A DNA stretch of 64,000 bases, taken from Cyclobacteriaceae bacterium. GTDB lineage: Bacteria > Bacteroidota > Bacteroidia > Cytophagales > Cyclobacteriaceae. The position numbers were made by a program, and so were the translations under genes. This document shows, one piece after another, positions 26,429-35,521 of the stretch (the first letter of the stretch is position 1; every line of letters begins with the position of its first letter). The notes below the pieces were generated by a model that was not told the origin of the DNA, did not search any database, and was given only the letters and a program-made list of their open reading frames with translations. The stretch is taken from positions 21,323 through 85,322 of the forward strand of contig JALHOT010000015.1 of NCBI GenBank assembly GCA_022842845.1, given 5' to 3'.

Positions 26429-26959
26429 TTATATACGTTTAAAATAAAGCTGGGTTAGTCCGCTGTCAAAAGATTTGACAGATACAAGCTTCAATTTTTG
26501 CTCAGGTCGTCCATCTTTAAAAAGTTTTATGCCACTGCCGACTAATACCGGAATTACAGAAATCATGAACTCATCAATCAGGTCATTCAAGAGGAGTTCA
26601 TTGACGACTTCTGCACCTCCGTCACAAAAAATATTTTTGCCCTCTTCCCTTTTTAATCTTTTAACCAAATCGCTTAAATCCCCTGTATAAAAAGTAGTTC
26701 TGCCAATATTGGGTCTTGTAGTTCTTGTTAAAATGAAAGTATTTTTATCAGCATGCGGAAAATCAACCTGTTTGGTTACCCAGTCGTACGTCTTCCGCCC
26801 CATAATAACAGTATCTATGGTGGAGACGAAATCAGCATATCCGTAATCTTCACCTTCTTTGTCAACGATCGACAAAAAACTCAAATCATCATTGGGCTTG
26901 GCAATGTAGCCATCCAGACTCATCGCGATGTAGAGTATAAGTTTTTTATTAGTTTCCAT
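26429..26959 (-). CDS. Dihydrofolate reductase family protein (RibD C-terminal-like)
   Basis: 176 residues. The start at 26959 (METNKKLILYIAMSLDGYIA) is an ATG; an earlier TTG two codons upstream is less likely. The family pattern is present: AMSLDGYIAKPNDDLSFL, VIMGRKTYDWV, and IFCDGGAEVVNELLLNDLIDEFMISVIPVLVGSGIKLF. These YwjB/YyaP-like proteins have a dihydrofolate-reductase fold and bind NADPH, but true folate activity is not established. It follows the DUF1080 gene by 15 bp on the same strand, so the two are probably co-transcribed. Confidence 0.82.
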   Translation of the reverse strand: METNKKLILYIAMSLDGYIAKPNDDLSFLSIVDKEGEDYGYADFVSTIDTVIMGRKTYDWVTKQVDFPHADKNTFILTRTTRPNIGRTTFYTGDLSDLVKRLKREEGKNIFCDGGAEVVNELLLNDLIDEFMISVIPVLVGSGIKLFKDGRPEQKLKLVSVKSFDSGLTQLYFKRI

Positions 26960-26974
26960 AAACAATCTCTAAAA

Positions 26975-27781
26975 CTATAATTCTCTTAATTGCAAATTTC
27001 TAAACTGTACTTTCATCGCTGGCCCGACATGAACCTGCATACCTATCAGCCCTTTCTGAGTTCTGTTTGCAACGTCATTATCTGTAACATCACTTATTAA
27101 AATGCCATTCAAATAATGAAGAAAATGATTTCCTTTAATAACTAAATGAAAACTATTCCAATCATTAGATTTTATGTTTTTCCTAAGCGAATCGGGATCG
27201 CCTAATGATTTCTGTACCGTAACACATGACCAGGCATTATTGATGACTTTACTTGAAAGATTATAGGTACCGCCTGAATTACCACAATCATTAACACTTG
27301 TTTTTTGGCCAATATAAGCGAGGGTTGTACGCTTTCTTTCTTCATAGTTTTGACCAGTATACCGATTTTGACCATCAATATCTGCTTGATAACCCCTTAA
27401 TGCAAAGGGTATGTCGGGCAATAGTTCGCTTCTATAGTTGATACCTGAGTTTCCGTTTTTAGTAATTTTATATTCACCCTTTAGCTCAAAATCTCCAGGT
27501 TCACCTCCTTTCCAAATTATAAATGAATTATGATTTAGCAAGTTACTTTCAGTCACCTCCCCTGTTAATGTACCGTCCTCTACCCTCCAGTAAGCTGCAT
27601 CTCCGTCCCAGTTTGTCAGACTATTACCATCAAATATTGAAATAAATTTTTGCGCATCATCTTCCATACAGTTTTCATAATTCATTTTGGATTCATCTTT
27701 TCGGGAAATTGTTCCAAACAATTGAACTGAGGCGGTTAGTGCTGCTAACAATCCAATGATTAAAATTGCTAATACTTTCAT
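26975..27781 (-). CDS. DUF1080 family secreted protein (3-keto-disaccharide hydrolase-like)
   Basis: 268 residues with signal peptide (MKVLAILIIGLLAALTASVQ). The mature part matches DUF1080, a laminarinase-like jelly-roll domain: FISIFDGNSLTNWDGD, WRVEDGTLTGE, then SGINYRSE and GYQADIDG, and a late HFLHYLNGILISD. Some members hydrolyse 3-keto-glycosides; others are unassigned. It is a single-domain protein with no lipobox. A carbohydrate substrate is inferred from the family only. Confidence 0.82.
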   Translation of the reverse strand: MKVLAILIIGLLAALTASVQLFGTISRKDESKMNYENCMEDDAQKFISIFDGNSLTNWDGDAAYWRVEDGTLTGEVTESNLLNHNSFIIWKGGEPGDFELKGEYKITKNGNSGINYRSELLPDIPFALRGYQADIDGQNRYTGQNYEERKRTTLAYIGQKTSVNDCGNSGGTYNLSSKVINNAWSCVTVQKSLGDPDSLRKNIKSNDWNSFHLVIKGNHFLHYLNGILISDVTDNDVANRTQKGLIGMQVHVGPAMKVQFRNLQLREL

Positions 27782-27862
27782 TTCATTATTTTATTTACAA
27801 CTACACATGGATTCCATTCACATTATACTATTCATGTACTTTTCTGTATATTCTAAAGGTCT

Positions 27863-29377
27863 CTATTTACTTTTTACAAAAGCATATCCATCGGCTTCAA
27901 CAAAATCATCCACAAAAAGTGTAAATGACTTTACCTTCCCATTCTCTATAGTAAATGGAAATTGCCTTTGGCCAAACATAGGGTGGTTATATGTACAGGT
28001 GAGTTGGTCTTTATTAAAGTATGAAAATGTACCAATTAGTTTGGGGTGATGTTCCAATGTCATAACATATTCACCGTATTCTTCTCTTATAGTGCATTTA
28101 CCATAGTATTCGCAATTGTATGTTCCTGTTATTGAATCAAGTGGGAGTGAAAAATGTTCAACAGTCGTGCTTGAAATTTTTGCTTGTTTTTTGTTTTCCA
28201 TGTTTCGCTTTTTTTGCCGATCAATAGCAGCAAGTGTATAGTTAGGCGCATTCTTTTTCAAGCAAGCATCAATGACTTGCCACTTCAATGTTTCCTGCAA
28301 AGCATGAGTATCTTGATTCGTTAAAACCACGATACCAAGATTTAATCTGGGAACAACGGCAAGTGAGGTTAAGGCACCTGAATAAGCTCCTACATGCTGC
28401 ATAATTTCCAAATTCTGATACTGTAATATCTCCCAGCCGAAGCCGTATGTTTTGAAATAGAGTTCACGATCAGCAGCTCTGGACTTTCCCATTATAGTCT
28501 GACTCAACCACATTTTATTAATAGCACTCTCGGGTATGACATTTTTCCCATGAAGATTACCCTTATTCAAAAGTGTGCTAACCCAAATCCCCATGTCTTC
28601 TATACTTGCAAAAATACCGCCATGACTAAAGGGTTCAATTTTATCCTGAGGCATCACTTTGACCTTGTCGTTTTCTAATGTATGGCCTGATGCAATGTTT
28701 AACTCACGGTTGATATCCTTTTCGAAAGTGAACGTTCGATTCATATCCAATGGAGTTAAAAATCGATTTTTTAAGTATGTATTAAAATCCTGACCGGTTA
28801 TAGTCTTTGTGCTTTCACCAGCCATGATGAATCCAAAATTGGAATAACCAAACTTAGTTCGTATTGGGTAAGCAGGTTTTTGTTTGCTGAATTTCTGAAT
28901 CATGGCAGCATACTCCATCGAAGACTCTGTATTCAAAAAATCCCCCTGAAACGTCTTCCATCCTGAACGATGAGAAAGCACATCGGCTAGTGTAATCTGT
29001 TCCTCATATGATTTTTCCTTCATGGTGAATTCTGGCAACCATCGTTTCACAAGATCATCCAATGAAACTTTTCCTTCCGACTCCAACGTGGCGAAGAGAG
29101 TTCCTGTAAAGGTCTTTGATACAGAGGCAATAGGAAAAACAGTTTCATCATCTACTTCTTGTTGGGTGCTCCAATTACGTACACCATATCCCTTTTGAAG
29201 TAAAACCTTGCCATCTTTGATAATAAAGACTGCTGCACCAGGTATTTTCCATTCTCTCATTGCTTGAAGAATATAGCTATCCAAACTATCGTTGGCAAAT
29301 AGACTGCTACTTTGAGATTGTGCCTTTGTTGGCAAAGACAAAATTAGGAATATGCAAAGAATGAGATTACAGCGCAT
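27863..29377 (-). CDS. Secreted serine hydrolase (beta-lactamase/penicillin-binding fold)
   Basis: 504 residues with signal peptide (cleaved near residue 20, TKAQ). The catalytic Ser85-x-x-Lys88 lies in IASVSKTF, followed by the Tyr motif in FGYSNFGF and a conserved HVGAYSGALTSLAVVPRLNLGIVVLTN segment near the end of the core. The C-terminal part after about residue 400 is a beta-sandwich of DUF3471 type. Proteins of this fold include class C beta-lactamases, D-aminopeptidases and esterases. Substrate unknown. It is the first of three such hydrolases in this stretch, followed on the same strand by the DUF1080 gene after an 81-bp gap. Confidence 0.85.
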   Translation of the reverse strand: MRCNLILCIFLILSLPTKAQSQSSSLFANDSLDSYILQAMREWKIPGAAVFIIKDGKVLLQKGYGVRNWSTQQEVDDETVFPIASVSKTFTGTLFATLESEGKVSLDDLVKRWLPEFTMKEKSYEEQITLADVLSHRSGWKTFQGDFLNTESSMEYAAMIQKFSKQKPAYPIRTKFGYSNFGFIMAGESTKTITGQDFNTYLKNRFLTPLDMNRTFTFEKDINRELNIASGHTLENDKVKVMPQDKIEPFSHGGIFASIEDMGIWVSTLLNKGNLHGKNVIPESAINKMWLSQTIMGKSRAADRELYFKTYGFGWEILQYQNLEIMQHVGAYSGALTSLAVVPRLNLGIVVLTNQDTHALQETLKWQVIDACLKKNAPNYTLAAIDRQKKRNMENKKQAKISSTTVEHFSLPLDSITGTYNCEYYGKCTIREEYGEYVMTLEHHPKLIGTFSYFNKDQLTCTYNHPMFGQRQFPFTIENGKVKSFTLFVDDFVEADGYAFVKSK

Positions 29378-29404
29378 ATAGGTCTATTTATAAGATTGAA
29401 TTAT

Positions 29405-29929
29405 TTAAGCTTTTGATTCACTCGTTAGTTTCAGCATCCAATTGATCGTTACATCTGTTTCATTGATTTTAATGAAATTATTCTTTTCAAGAACTCTGAA
29501 AGATGCTTCATTCGTTTTTTCAGTAGATGCTATGATTGATTTAACTAAAGGTTGTGTGTTAGCCCAACTGATTATGCCGGCTACTATTTCAGTCATGTAA
29601 CCCATTCCTTGAAACTCTTCATAAGTCCCATATCCAATTTCAATCTCTCCCTCAGCATTAGGCTCTCCAATAATACATAAGTCACCTACCATTCTATTTT
29701 CATCTTTAGCAATAGCTGTCCAAAGTGTATAATACAGATAATTTTTTGACTGATCAGCCACATTTAACAGTATGCTTTCTTCAAGCGCCTCCCTTAGCTC
29801 AGTTGATATCGTTCTCAATGAAGGTTTCACATTAAGCTCTTCCTCCAATGAATTGTCGCAAGCAGTGTACTTGGCCAATTGTTCATAGGTGAGTGGCTTT
29901 ATCAGCAGTCTCTTTGTTTCTAGAATCAC
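29405..29929 (-). CDS. GNAT-family N-acetyltransferase
   Basis: 174 residues with the RimJ/RimL-like layout: ETKRLLIKPLTYEQL at the start, MVGDLCIIGEPNAEGEIEIGYGTYEEFQGMGYMTEIVAGIISWA (acetyl-CoA pocket) and VKSIIASTEKTNEASFRVLEKNNF. It would transfer acetyl from acetyl-CoA to an amine or protein N-terminus; the acceptor is unknown. It lies between two serine hydrolase genes, 18-27 bp from each, and is probably co-transcribed. Confidence 0.85.
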   Translation of the reverse strand: MILETKRLLIKPLTYEQLAKYTACDNSLEEELNVKPSLRTISTELREALEESILLNVADQSKNYLYYTLWTAIAKDENRMVGDLCIIGEPNAEGEIEIGYGTYEEFQGMGYMTEIVAGIISWANTQPLVKSIIASTEKTNEASFRVLEKNNFIKINETDVTINWMLKLTSESKA

Positions 29930-29947
29930 AGATAAAAGTATTTATTC

Positions 29948-31147
29948 TTAACCATTCCGATATCGCGCCACATATTTACAAACACTTTGTTTAGCGTCAA
30001 TTACGCGCATAAAGTATTCTCCCCAAAGTTGCTTTCCTACGTTCAACTGAATAAATACATAGGTGTCATTAATGGGGACGTAGAGGAACTTGGTAGTTCC
30101 ACCCAAGTTATCGCCTTCATGCCCGTAGGTTTCTGTTGGCACTTGTGAATTAAATTTTCCATAATACTCCAGTCCAAGCCCATAATCATTTTCATCACTA
30201 CCTTCGCCTCGAATCCACGTGCGCATTTCTTGTAATGAGTTATTCGATACAATTTGGCCATCGAATAGGGCTTCAAAAAATCTAATCACATCAGCGCCAT
30301 TCCCAGCAACTCCGCCCATTCCGTAAAGTGATTGGGCAATATTATTGTGCCAGTGAGTTATATTCTCTAGTTGACCATTATTATAGCGCTCGAAATAGTA
30401 GTTGGGGAAGCCTATAGAAACGAGTTGTTCATCTGTTAAATTGCTATACGTCTGCCGTAACTGATGTGGTTCTAAAATCTCATCATGTAGTAATCTAGAG
30501 AAAGACTTTCCGCTAACTTTTTCCAAAATAAGTGTCAGTATTCCATAGTTGGTATTACTGTAGAAAAACCATTTACCCGGATCATGCACTGTGGGCTTGT
30601 TATATGCAAATGAGATCATTTCCTCTGTGCTTAACAGCTGATTGGGGTTATTTAATTGGTTCAACATAAAAGCAGGGTCTTTCACAATTTCTGGATAGCC
30701 TGAACTCTGATTCAACAGTTGACGAACTGTTACAAGGTTACTCTTGTCCATTTGTTCAGCTACTCGTTTGTCCAGATAGGTTGAAATAGGCTTGTCTAGG
30801 TCAATGAGACCACGTTCTTTTAACTTTAAAGTAAGTGTTGCTGTATATGTTTTTGTAATACTATAAAGCCATACTACCATATTATCATTCATGGGTGTCC
30901 GCGTTTCAATTTTACTAAACCCACCATTGGCAACATACCAACCATCCGCATTTTTCACCATCACTTGCATTCCGGGAATACCATTTTGAATGGCATCTTT
31001 TACCAAAGCATCGATACTGTCTTTCATCGGATGAGCATTATTCACTGGTATACTTCCTGGCGTGATGACTGATACCTCATCCTGTAAATCCATTTGACAA
31101 GAGATGAACGATATAAACAACATAATCCAAGCGATCATTTTCTTCAT
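29948..31147 (-). CDS. Serine hydrolase lipoprotein (beta-lactamase fold)
   Basis: 399 residues, lipobox ISFISC (Cys17). Catalytic Ser96-x-x-Lys99 in LYSITKTYTATL, then YSNTNYGILTLILEKVSGKSF and GHEGDNLGGTTKFLYVP, the usual three motifs of this fold. Predicted to be a periplasmic or outer-membrane hydrolase. It is followed at 18 bp by the acetyltransferase gene and lies 4 bp after the stop of the outer-membrane protein gene at 31152. Role unknown. Confidence 0.85.
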   Translation of the reverse strand: MKKMIAWIMLFISFISCQMDLQDEVSVITPGSIPVNNAHPMKDSIDALVKDAIQNGIPGMQVMVKNADGWYVANGGFSKIETRTPMNDNMVVWLYSITKTYTATLTLKLKERGLIDLDKPISTYLDKRVAEQMDKSNLVTVRQLLNQSSGYPEIVKDPAFMLNQLNNPNQLLSTEEMISFAYNKPTVHDPGKWFFYSNTNYGILTLILEKVSGKSFSRLLHDEILEPHQLRQTYSNLTDEQLVSIGFPNYYFERYNNGQLENITHWHNNIAQSLYGMGGVAGNGADVIRFFEALFDGQIVSNNSLQEMRTWIRGEGSDENDYGLGLEYYGKFNSQVPTETYGHEGDNLGGTTKFLYVPINDTYVFIQLNVGKQLWGEYFMRVIDAKQSVCKYVARYRNG

Positions 31148-31151
31148 ACTC

Positions 31152-31736
31152 CTAATTTTTATTGCTTAAAGTGGGTTTAAATTTCACGCCCATCATAAAT
31201 GCAGCGGACGGAAGTGGCGTTAGGTCTGGGCTATACCGAAACAGAAAATTGGTATTATAGGCTATATAGGGAGTAAAAGTTCCTCGCGTTACTTCAAGCC
31301 CACGATAGCCCAACGATAATTGCAGAGGTATTTGCCACACACCCTTCACAGATTTTCCTTCTGTCCAATTTGTGCCATCCCATTTTTGGGATTGGCTTGG
31401 ATAAAATGCTAATTGGTAGCCTAGCCCCATTCCTACACCAAGTTCCAGGTGATTAGCCACTATGGGTGTGTATTGAAATAAGGTTTGCCATGACAAAGCA
31501 TCACCCTGATACTTATTTCGGTTATACGTCATGCGAAGTGTAACACTCATGGTATTACCTGTATTAATGAAGCGGTTAACACCGCCCATAACTTGAGGTT
31601 GCCAATGACCTACCGATACATTTTTGATAGGTGCATAATATTGTTGGCCACCAACGGCCAGATCCCAACCCACTTGAGCATAACCAAAGTTGAAGATAAC
31701 GGCATTGGCAAAAAAAATAAACGAGATCAATCTCAT
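31152..31736 (-). CDS. Predicted outer-membrane protein
   Basis: 194 residues. A start at 31736 (MRLISFIFFANAVIFNFGYA) gives a normal signal peptide and leaves a 10-bp gap to the upstream gene; a longer start would overlap it. The mature protein has alternating strands (GMGLGYQLAFYP, LQLSLGYRGLEV, FMMGVKFKPTL), as expected for a small barrel. It lies 4 bp before the serine hydrolase lipoprotein gene. No named family. Confidence 0.6.
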   Translation of the reverse strand: MRLISFIFFANAVIFNFGYAQVGWDLAVGGQQYYAPIKNVSVGHWQPQVMGGVNRFINTGNTMSVTLRMTYNRNKYQGDALSWQTLFQYTPIVANHLELGVGMGLGYQLAFYPSQSQKWDGTNWTEGKSVKGVWQIPLQLSLGYRGLEVTRGTFTPYIAYNTNFLFRYSPDLTPLPSAAFMMGVKFKPTLSNKN

Positions 31737-31746
31737 GTTAATAGAC

Positions 31747-32322
31747 TTAAAATTTTCCAAACTTGAGTGAAAGTGTTGCTGCTGGTGCTGAATAATTCCC
31801 CCTATCTGCCACCCACCGGTAACCAGCGCCTGCTCCTATACGAAACCATTGGGTCAAATTTAGTTCGACATTTATTGTTGGTTCTGTTACAAAGGCTCCA
31901 CGTGCACTCAGAGCATATGTGCCGCCCCCTGGCAATCTATTTTGCTCACCGATAAATGCCGCAGCAATTAGTAAATTAGCAGTGAAGTGAATTGCCTTCT
32001 CGGATTGAAATGTCCGCTCCAACATTAGGCCTGTATATGTTAGGGTACGATAAGTGTCAGGATCATTTTTAATGTTAATTGATTGCCCATTGAGTAGGGT
32101 AAACGCACCAGCCCCCACCATCACCCCATTTTCAAACATAACGCCACCATATCCCCCAAGAAGGTTAGCCATCTGGCCATCAATAGAACTAAATTTTTGT
32201 GCAGCCACACCATATGCGCCACTAACCTTTGGTCCACCTTTTCCAAAAATAGTTTCAACGGATTGTGCCGATGCATTAAGTGTTATTAATAAACCAGTTA
32301 ATAATGTTAAGATTATTTTCAT
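31747..32322 (-). CDS. Predicted outer-membrane beta-barrel protein
   Basis: 191 residues with signal peptide (MKIILTLLTGLLITLNASAQ). The remainder is Gly-rich, beta-stranded sequence (GAYGVAAQKFSS, LLGGYGGVMFENGVMVGAGAFTL, RIGAGAGYRWVADRG, ATLSLKFGKF) typical of small outer-membrane barrels in this phylum. It is followed by a second barrel gene after 10 bp and preceded by a lipoprotein gene, so a barrel-lipoprotein group is likely. Function unknown. Confidence 0.62.
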   Translation of the reverse strand: MKIILTLLTGLLITLNASAQSVETIFGKGGPKVSGAYGVAAQKFSSIDGQMANLLGGYGGVMFENGVMVGAGAFTLLNGQSINIKNDPDTYRTLTYTGLMLERTFQSEKAIHFTANLLIAAAFIGEQNRLPGGGTYALSARGAFVTEPTINVELNLTQWFRIGAGAGYRWVADRGNYSAPAATLSLKFGKF

Positions 32323-32342
32323 TTTGTAAATTCTATTTTGCT

Positions 32343-33125
32343 TTATGGATGAAAAGTATAGATGGTTTGTTCATTGAAACCGTTGCGCATATTGACCTCT
32401 CGATCGAGTAATTTTCTATCAGGCATCCATCTATAGCGGTAGGTAATTTCCATTTGACCAGAAGGCGTTGTTAACATATACTTTGTAGGAAGATTCTTTT
32501 GTAACCCAACAGTCGGCAATGAAGGATCTGAATCTAATACGGCCACACGATCAAGCAGATACTCTGGATAGCTGCGAGTGGTGTGAAGCTTCATACCAGA
32601 CTGGTGACTATCAAAAATAAAATGCTTTATCTCACTCACGTTTCTATGGGAATGATAGGTGTATTGTATCTCCCCTTCAATATTAAATTCATCTTTAAAT
32701 GGATTTCGTCTGTAGAATACGCTCCTTATCAATTGACCCACCGGGTTGTAGGTATATAACGTATATGATTCTTTTACTCCGTTGAAATAGGAACTAGCTT
32801 GGACAATTTGCGAGCCAGCATAACCGTAACGTATTTCTTCCGAAACCAGCCCCGTCATCTCCCGAATCAGCCCCAAAAGTCTAAGGCTATTATCATACAC
32901 GTATTTCTCGATCCCTTGTGTTGTGGATGGTGTATTCTGTTCCCAGCGTATTTCATTAATCCGGCCATCCGGATGATAGTCATACCTCTCATGGTATGTC
33001 CAACCTGTTCCTATGGTTTGTATTGCTTTCAGTCTGATTTCCTCAGGCTGGTTCAAGCTAGGTTCCTGGTCAGCACACCCTGCTAACACAGCGAAAGTAA
33101 AACTTACAAGCAAGTATTTTTTCAA
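32343..33125 (-). CDS. Lipoprotein with short YD-like repeats
   Basis: 260 residues, lipobox VLAGC (Cys18) in a typical signal. The rest has several units of the form YHPDGRINEIRWE, YTYNPVGQLIRSVFY and KYVYDNSLRLLGLIRE, which resemble YD or RHS-type strands, but there are too few copies for a full RHS protein. It lies 20 bp before the barrel genes on the same strand. Likely an outer-membrane lipoprotein; function unknown. Confidence 0.6.
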   Translation of the reverse strand: MKKYLLVSFTFAVLAGCADQEPSLNQPEEIRLKAIQTIGTGWTYHERYDYHPDGRINEIRWEQNTPSTTQGIEKYVYDNSLRLLGLIREMTGLVSEEIRYGYAGSQIVQASSYFNGVKESYTLYTYNPVGQLIRSVFYRRNPFKDEFNIEGEIQYTYHSHRNVSEIKHFIFDSHQSGMKLHTTRSYPEYLLDRVAVLDSDPSLPTVGLQKNLPTKYMLTTPSGQMEITYRYRWMPDRKLLDREVNMRNGFNEQTIYTFHP

Positions 33126-33181
33126 AGCAGCCTACCTATTAAAAATTTGTTTCATTACTATTACTATACCTAGGATTAAGC

Positions 33182-33739
33182 CTATTTGGCACCTGCCTCA
33201 ATTGATAAATTCAACACAGTACGATAAGCACAATCATGTATGATGAATTGCTTATTTGTTTGATCAAATGAAATACGAATCCATCCGTAGTAGTACGCTT
33301 GGTCACGCAACGCAAAACGAATTCCAATAAACTTATTGCTGACTTCTTTCCAATCTCCGCTCCAACTTGTTCCTGTACTCGAGATTCTATTTATCACCAT
33401 AGGCTGGACGTTCTTATCAAATGGATTTCCGGGAGCGATTTCCTGTCCGGCTTCCAATACACTCACCCTTCCGGATAGTTCGAATACCTGATTAGCTCGT
33501 GCTGGTGTGATTAAGAATTGACGTTGATCTCCTGATTCGTCCGCGACTAACAATGTATTGAATAGGAATTCTGTGTCTCCGTCTCGGTCAATGTCCAGAC
33601 TAAACGACTGGCTTTGACTTGCCTTGATATCATTTAGATCCAAATACTTTATTGACGGTTCTAACGCTTCTTCTTGCTCGCAAGAAGAAAAAGAAATAAT
33701 AAGGAATGAACAAAAAAATAATTTTACTAACTGCTTCAT
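33182..33739 (-). CDS. Short lipoprotein, function unknown
   Basis: 185 residues, from ATG at 33739 (MKQLVKLFFCSFLIISFSSC), which gives a clean lipobox; an ATG ten codons earlier is less likely because it adds charged residues before the signal. The mature part has an FSLDIDRDGDTEFLFN segment with Asp-rich EF-like character and several strands. It may bind calcium, but this is a guess. It starts about 150 bp from the first copy of the duplicated 26-bp element that precedes the divergent LuxR gene. Confidence 0.55.
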   Translation of the reverse strand: MKQLVKLFFCSFLIISFSSCEQEEALEPSIKYLDLNDIKASQSQSFSLDIDRDGDTEFLFNTLLVADESGDQRQFLITPARANQVFELSGRVSVLEAGQEIAPGNPFDKNVQPMVINRISSTGTSWSGDWKEVSNKFIGIRFALRDQAYYYGWIRISFDQTNKQFIIHDCAYRTVLNLSIEAGAK

Positions 33740-33891
33740 AGCACCTGACTTTAATCTTTTATGCAACATTTACGCATATACAATTTTTTAGTTTCGATCC
33801 ATTTGAAATGATATTCTATTTTCCATACTCCGACTCATGGCTTATCTATTAATTGTTGGGAATGCAAAGCTTGGAAGGGGATTTTGGCTAC

Positions 33892-33977
33892 TCAATAGAA
33901 CAAAAGGAGTATTTTTACATCAGCTAAAACCATTAATCCGATAAATAAAAATCAATAGAACAAAAGGACTATTTTAA
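33892..33977. repeat. Two copies of a 26-bp direct repeat upstream of the LuxR gene
   Basis: TCAATAGAACAAAAGGA occurs at 33892-33908 and again at 33952-33968, each followed by G or C then TATTTT. Over 26 bases the copies differ at two positions and start exactly 60 bp apart. The second copy ends about 25 bp before the ATG of the LuxR-type gene at 34002. Candidate operator or duplicated promoter element of that gene, possibly also of the divergent lipoprotein gene. Confidence 0.6.
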
Positions 33978-34001
33978 TCATTTCATTATTTTTTAAACAA
34001 A

Positions 34002-34793
34002 ATGAAGCCGGTCGATAATATCCCCTCTAATCTCTTTCACTTTAGCAATCAGCTACTCGGTAACCCGCCTGAGTATTATGAAGGCCTCCTTAAAAACTTA
34101 CTGGAGACGCATCCTGTCGTTAAATCTTTCAATAGCATTGATCCCATGGCCTACTATATTTTTAGTTATGTAGATCTCGGGATAAAGTTTTTAACACCTA
34201 ATATCTTCGGTAAATTATTTCGGGTTTCAGAGGAAGAAGTCCAAAAGAAATTCAAAGAGTTTGGAATGAACTATACGTTCAGTATTATTCATCCGGCAGA
34301 TCGGAAAATCTTAACCGAAGATTGTTTCCATTGGGCGGAAATCATTGCTAAGGATATTCCAATCTCACTTCGAGATAAAGTAAGGTATACGAATAACTAT
34401 CGCGCTATGCGCGGTGATGATACTTACGGAAAGTATCTAAGTCAATTTTGTGTAATTCCGGATAAGGAAACAGGCTATCCTTTGATTGGGCTGGGAACAA
34501 TCACTGACATAACCGATCAAAAGACAGACAATAAGATCATTTTTAAGGCTGAATTTTATGATGAGCTCAGTGGGCATAAAGAGTTTGTAAAAGTCTTTAT
34601 ACCGACAGATAATCCAATATCAAGTTTGAGCGAAAGGGAAATGGAAATAGCACTTTTAATTGCCCAGGGAGACTCAAGCGAAGAAATAGCAAAAAAACTA
34701 TTTATTTCTCCTTTCACTGTTAAAGCGCATAAAAGGAACATATTTGACAAACTGAATGTGCATAAAGCTACTGAGTTGGCTAGTATGCTCTAA
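34002..34793 (+). CDS. LuxR-type HTH regulator with PAS-like N-terminal domain
   Basis: 263 residues. The C-terminal 60 residues are a classic LuxR/GerE helix-turn-helix ([55 protein letters not shown]). The N-terminal ~190 residues look like a sensory PAS/GAF-type domain ([15 protein letters not shown] at about 163-177 is typical of a PAS end). It has no receiver domain, so it is not a two-component regulator of the NarL kind. It stands alone, behind a duplicated upstream element. The signal and targets are unknown. Confidence 0.82.
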   Translation: MKPVDNIPSNLFHFSNQLLGNPPEYYEGLLKNLLETHPVVKSFNSIDPMAYYIFSYVDLGIKFLTPNIFGKLFRVSEEEVQKKFKEFGMNYTFSIIHPADRKILTEDCFHWAEIIAKDIPISLRDKVRYTNNYRAMRGDDTYGKYLSQFCVIPDKETGYPLIGLGTITDITDQKTDNKIIFKAEFYDELSGHKEFVKVFIPTDNPISSLSEREMEIALLIAQGDSSEEIAKKLFISPFTVKAHKRNIFDKLNVHKATELASML

Positions 34794-34854
34794 GCTTTAT
34801 CAAGTCTGATAAAGTCGTCCCGCCTTTAAAATTAGGATATAGTCTTTTGTCCTT

Positions 34855-35259
34855 CTAACCCTGAATCTTGCTCATATCCATGTAGAAGATCTCCCATGTA
34901 TGACCGTTAAAATCTTCTATGGTACGTTGTTGCATAAAGCCATAATCCCTCAGTTCACTGGGCTCTGTCCCTCCTGCTGCCAAACCATTATGCATGATCT
35001 TGTGTACCTCTTCCACGCTGTCTAGCGACAAAGAGAAAAGTCCGGCTATTGCAGACTTCGTATCGGCTATGGGCTTAGTGATAAAACCGTTGAATTTTTT
35101 ATGAGATAAGAGCATCACGTAAATGTGATCGCTCCAGACCATGCACTTACCTTCATCATCAGAAAATTGAGGATTATTGACAAAGCCCAAGGCGGTATAA
35201 AAAGCCATGGATTGTTATGGGTCTTTTACTGCCAGGTTAATGAATATTTGTTTTGCCAT
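34855..35259 (-). pseudogene. VOC-family (glyoxalase-like) gene interrupted by one stop
   Basis: From ATG at 35259 the frame reads MAKQIFINLAVKDP, then TAA (35215-35217), then QSMAFYTALGFVNNPQFSD and continues to a stop at 34855. The text on both sides of the stop fits one vicinal-oxygen-chelate domain (the first strand INLAVKD is required for the fold). A shorter 117-residue protein could start at the ATG at 35208, but it would lack that first strand. A single C-to-T change (CAA to TAA) explains it. Either a natural loss or a base-call error; this cannot be decided from the sequence. Confidence 0.7.
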
Positions 35260-35368
35260 TTTATAGATACTACTTAATTGTATAGGTGAATTCAGTAAGG
35301 CTTAAGCTATGTTTGATCTGCTTTGAATATATCCGCTACAGTACAACAAAAGTATCCGCAATGAAAAC

Positions 35369-35402
35369 GGCCATTCAGGGTAGATCACCCTAATGAATGG
35401 CC
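35369..35402 (-). terminator. Hairpin terminator after the carbonic anhydrase gene
   Basis: GGCCATTC (35369-35376) pairs with GAATGGCC (35395-35402), with inner AGGGT/ACCCT pairing and a small bulge. Read on the minus strand, it is followed by GTTTTC. It lies 120 bp downstream of the carbonic anhydrase stop and before the VOC gene. Confidence 0.55.
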
Positions 35403-35521
35403 GCCATTTCTTGACAAGGCTCATGACATTCAATATACCAAGGAATTATCAAATTTAATCAAGACAAGGCCAAGGAATGATTCACAAACTCAATTCAAAC
35501 AATTAACATATTCAACTATTC

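Noticed and set aside
32343..33125. RHS/YD-repeat toxin
   Set aside because: Only a few YD-like strands in a 260-residue lipoprotein; no core hyperconserved region, toxin tip or immunity gene.
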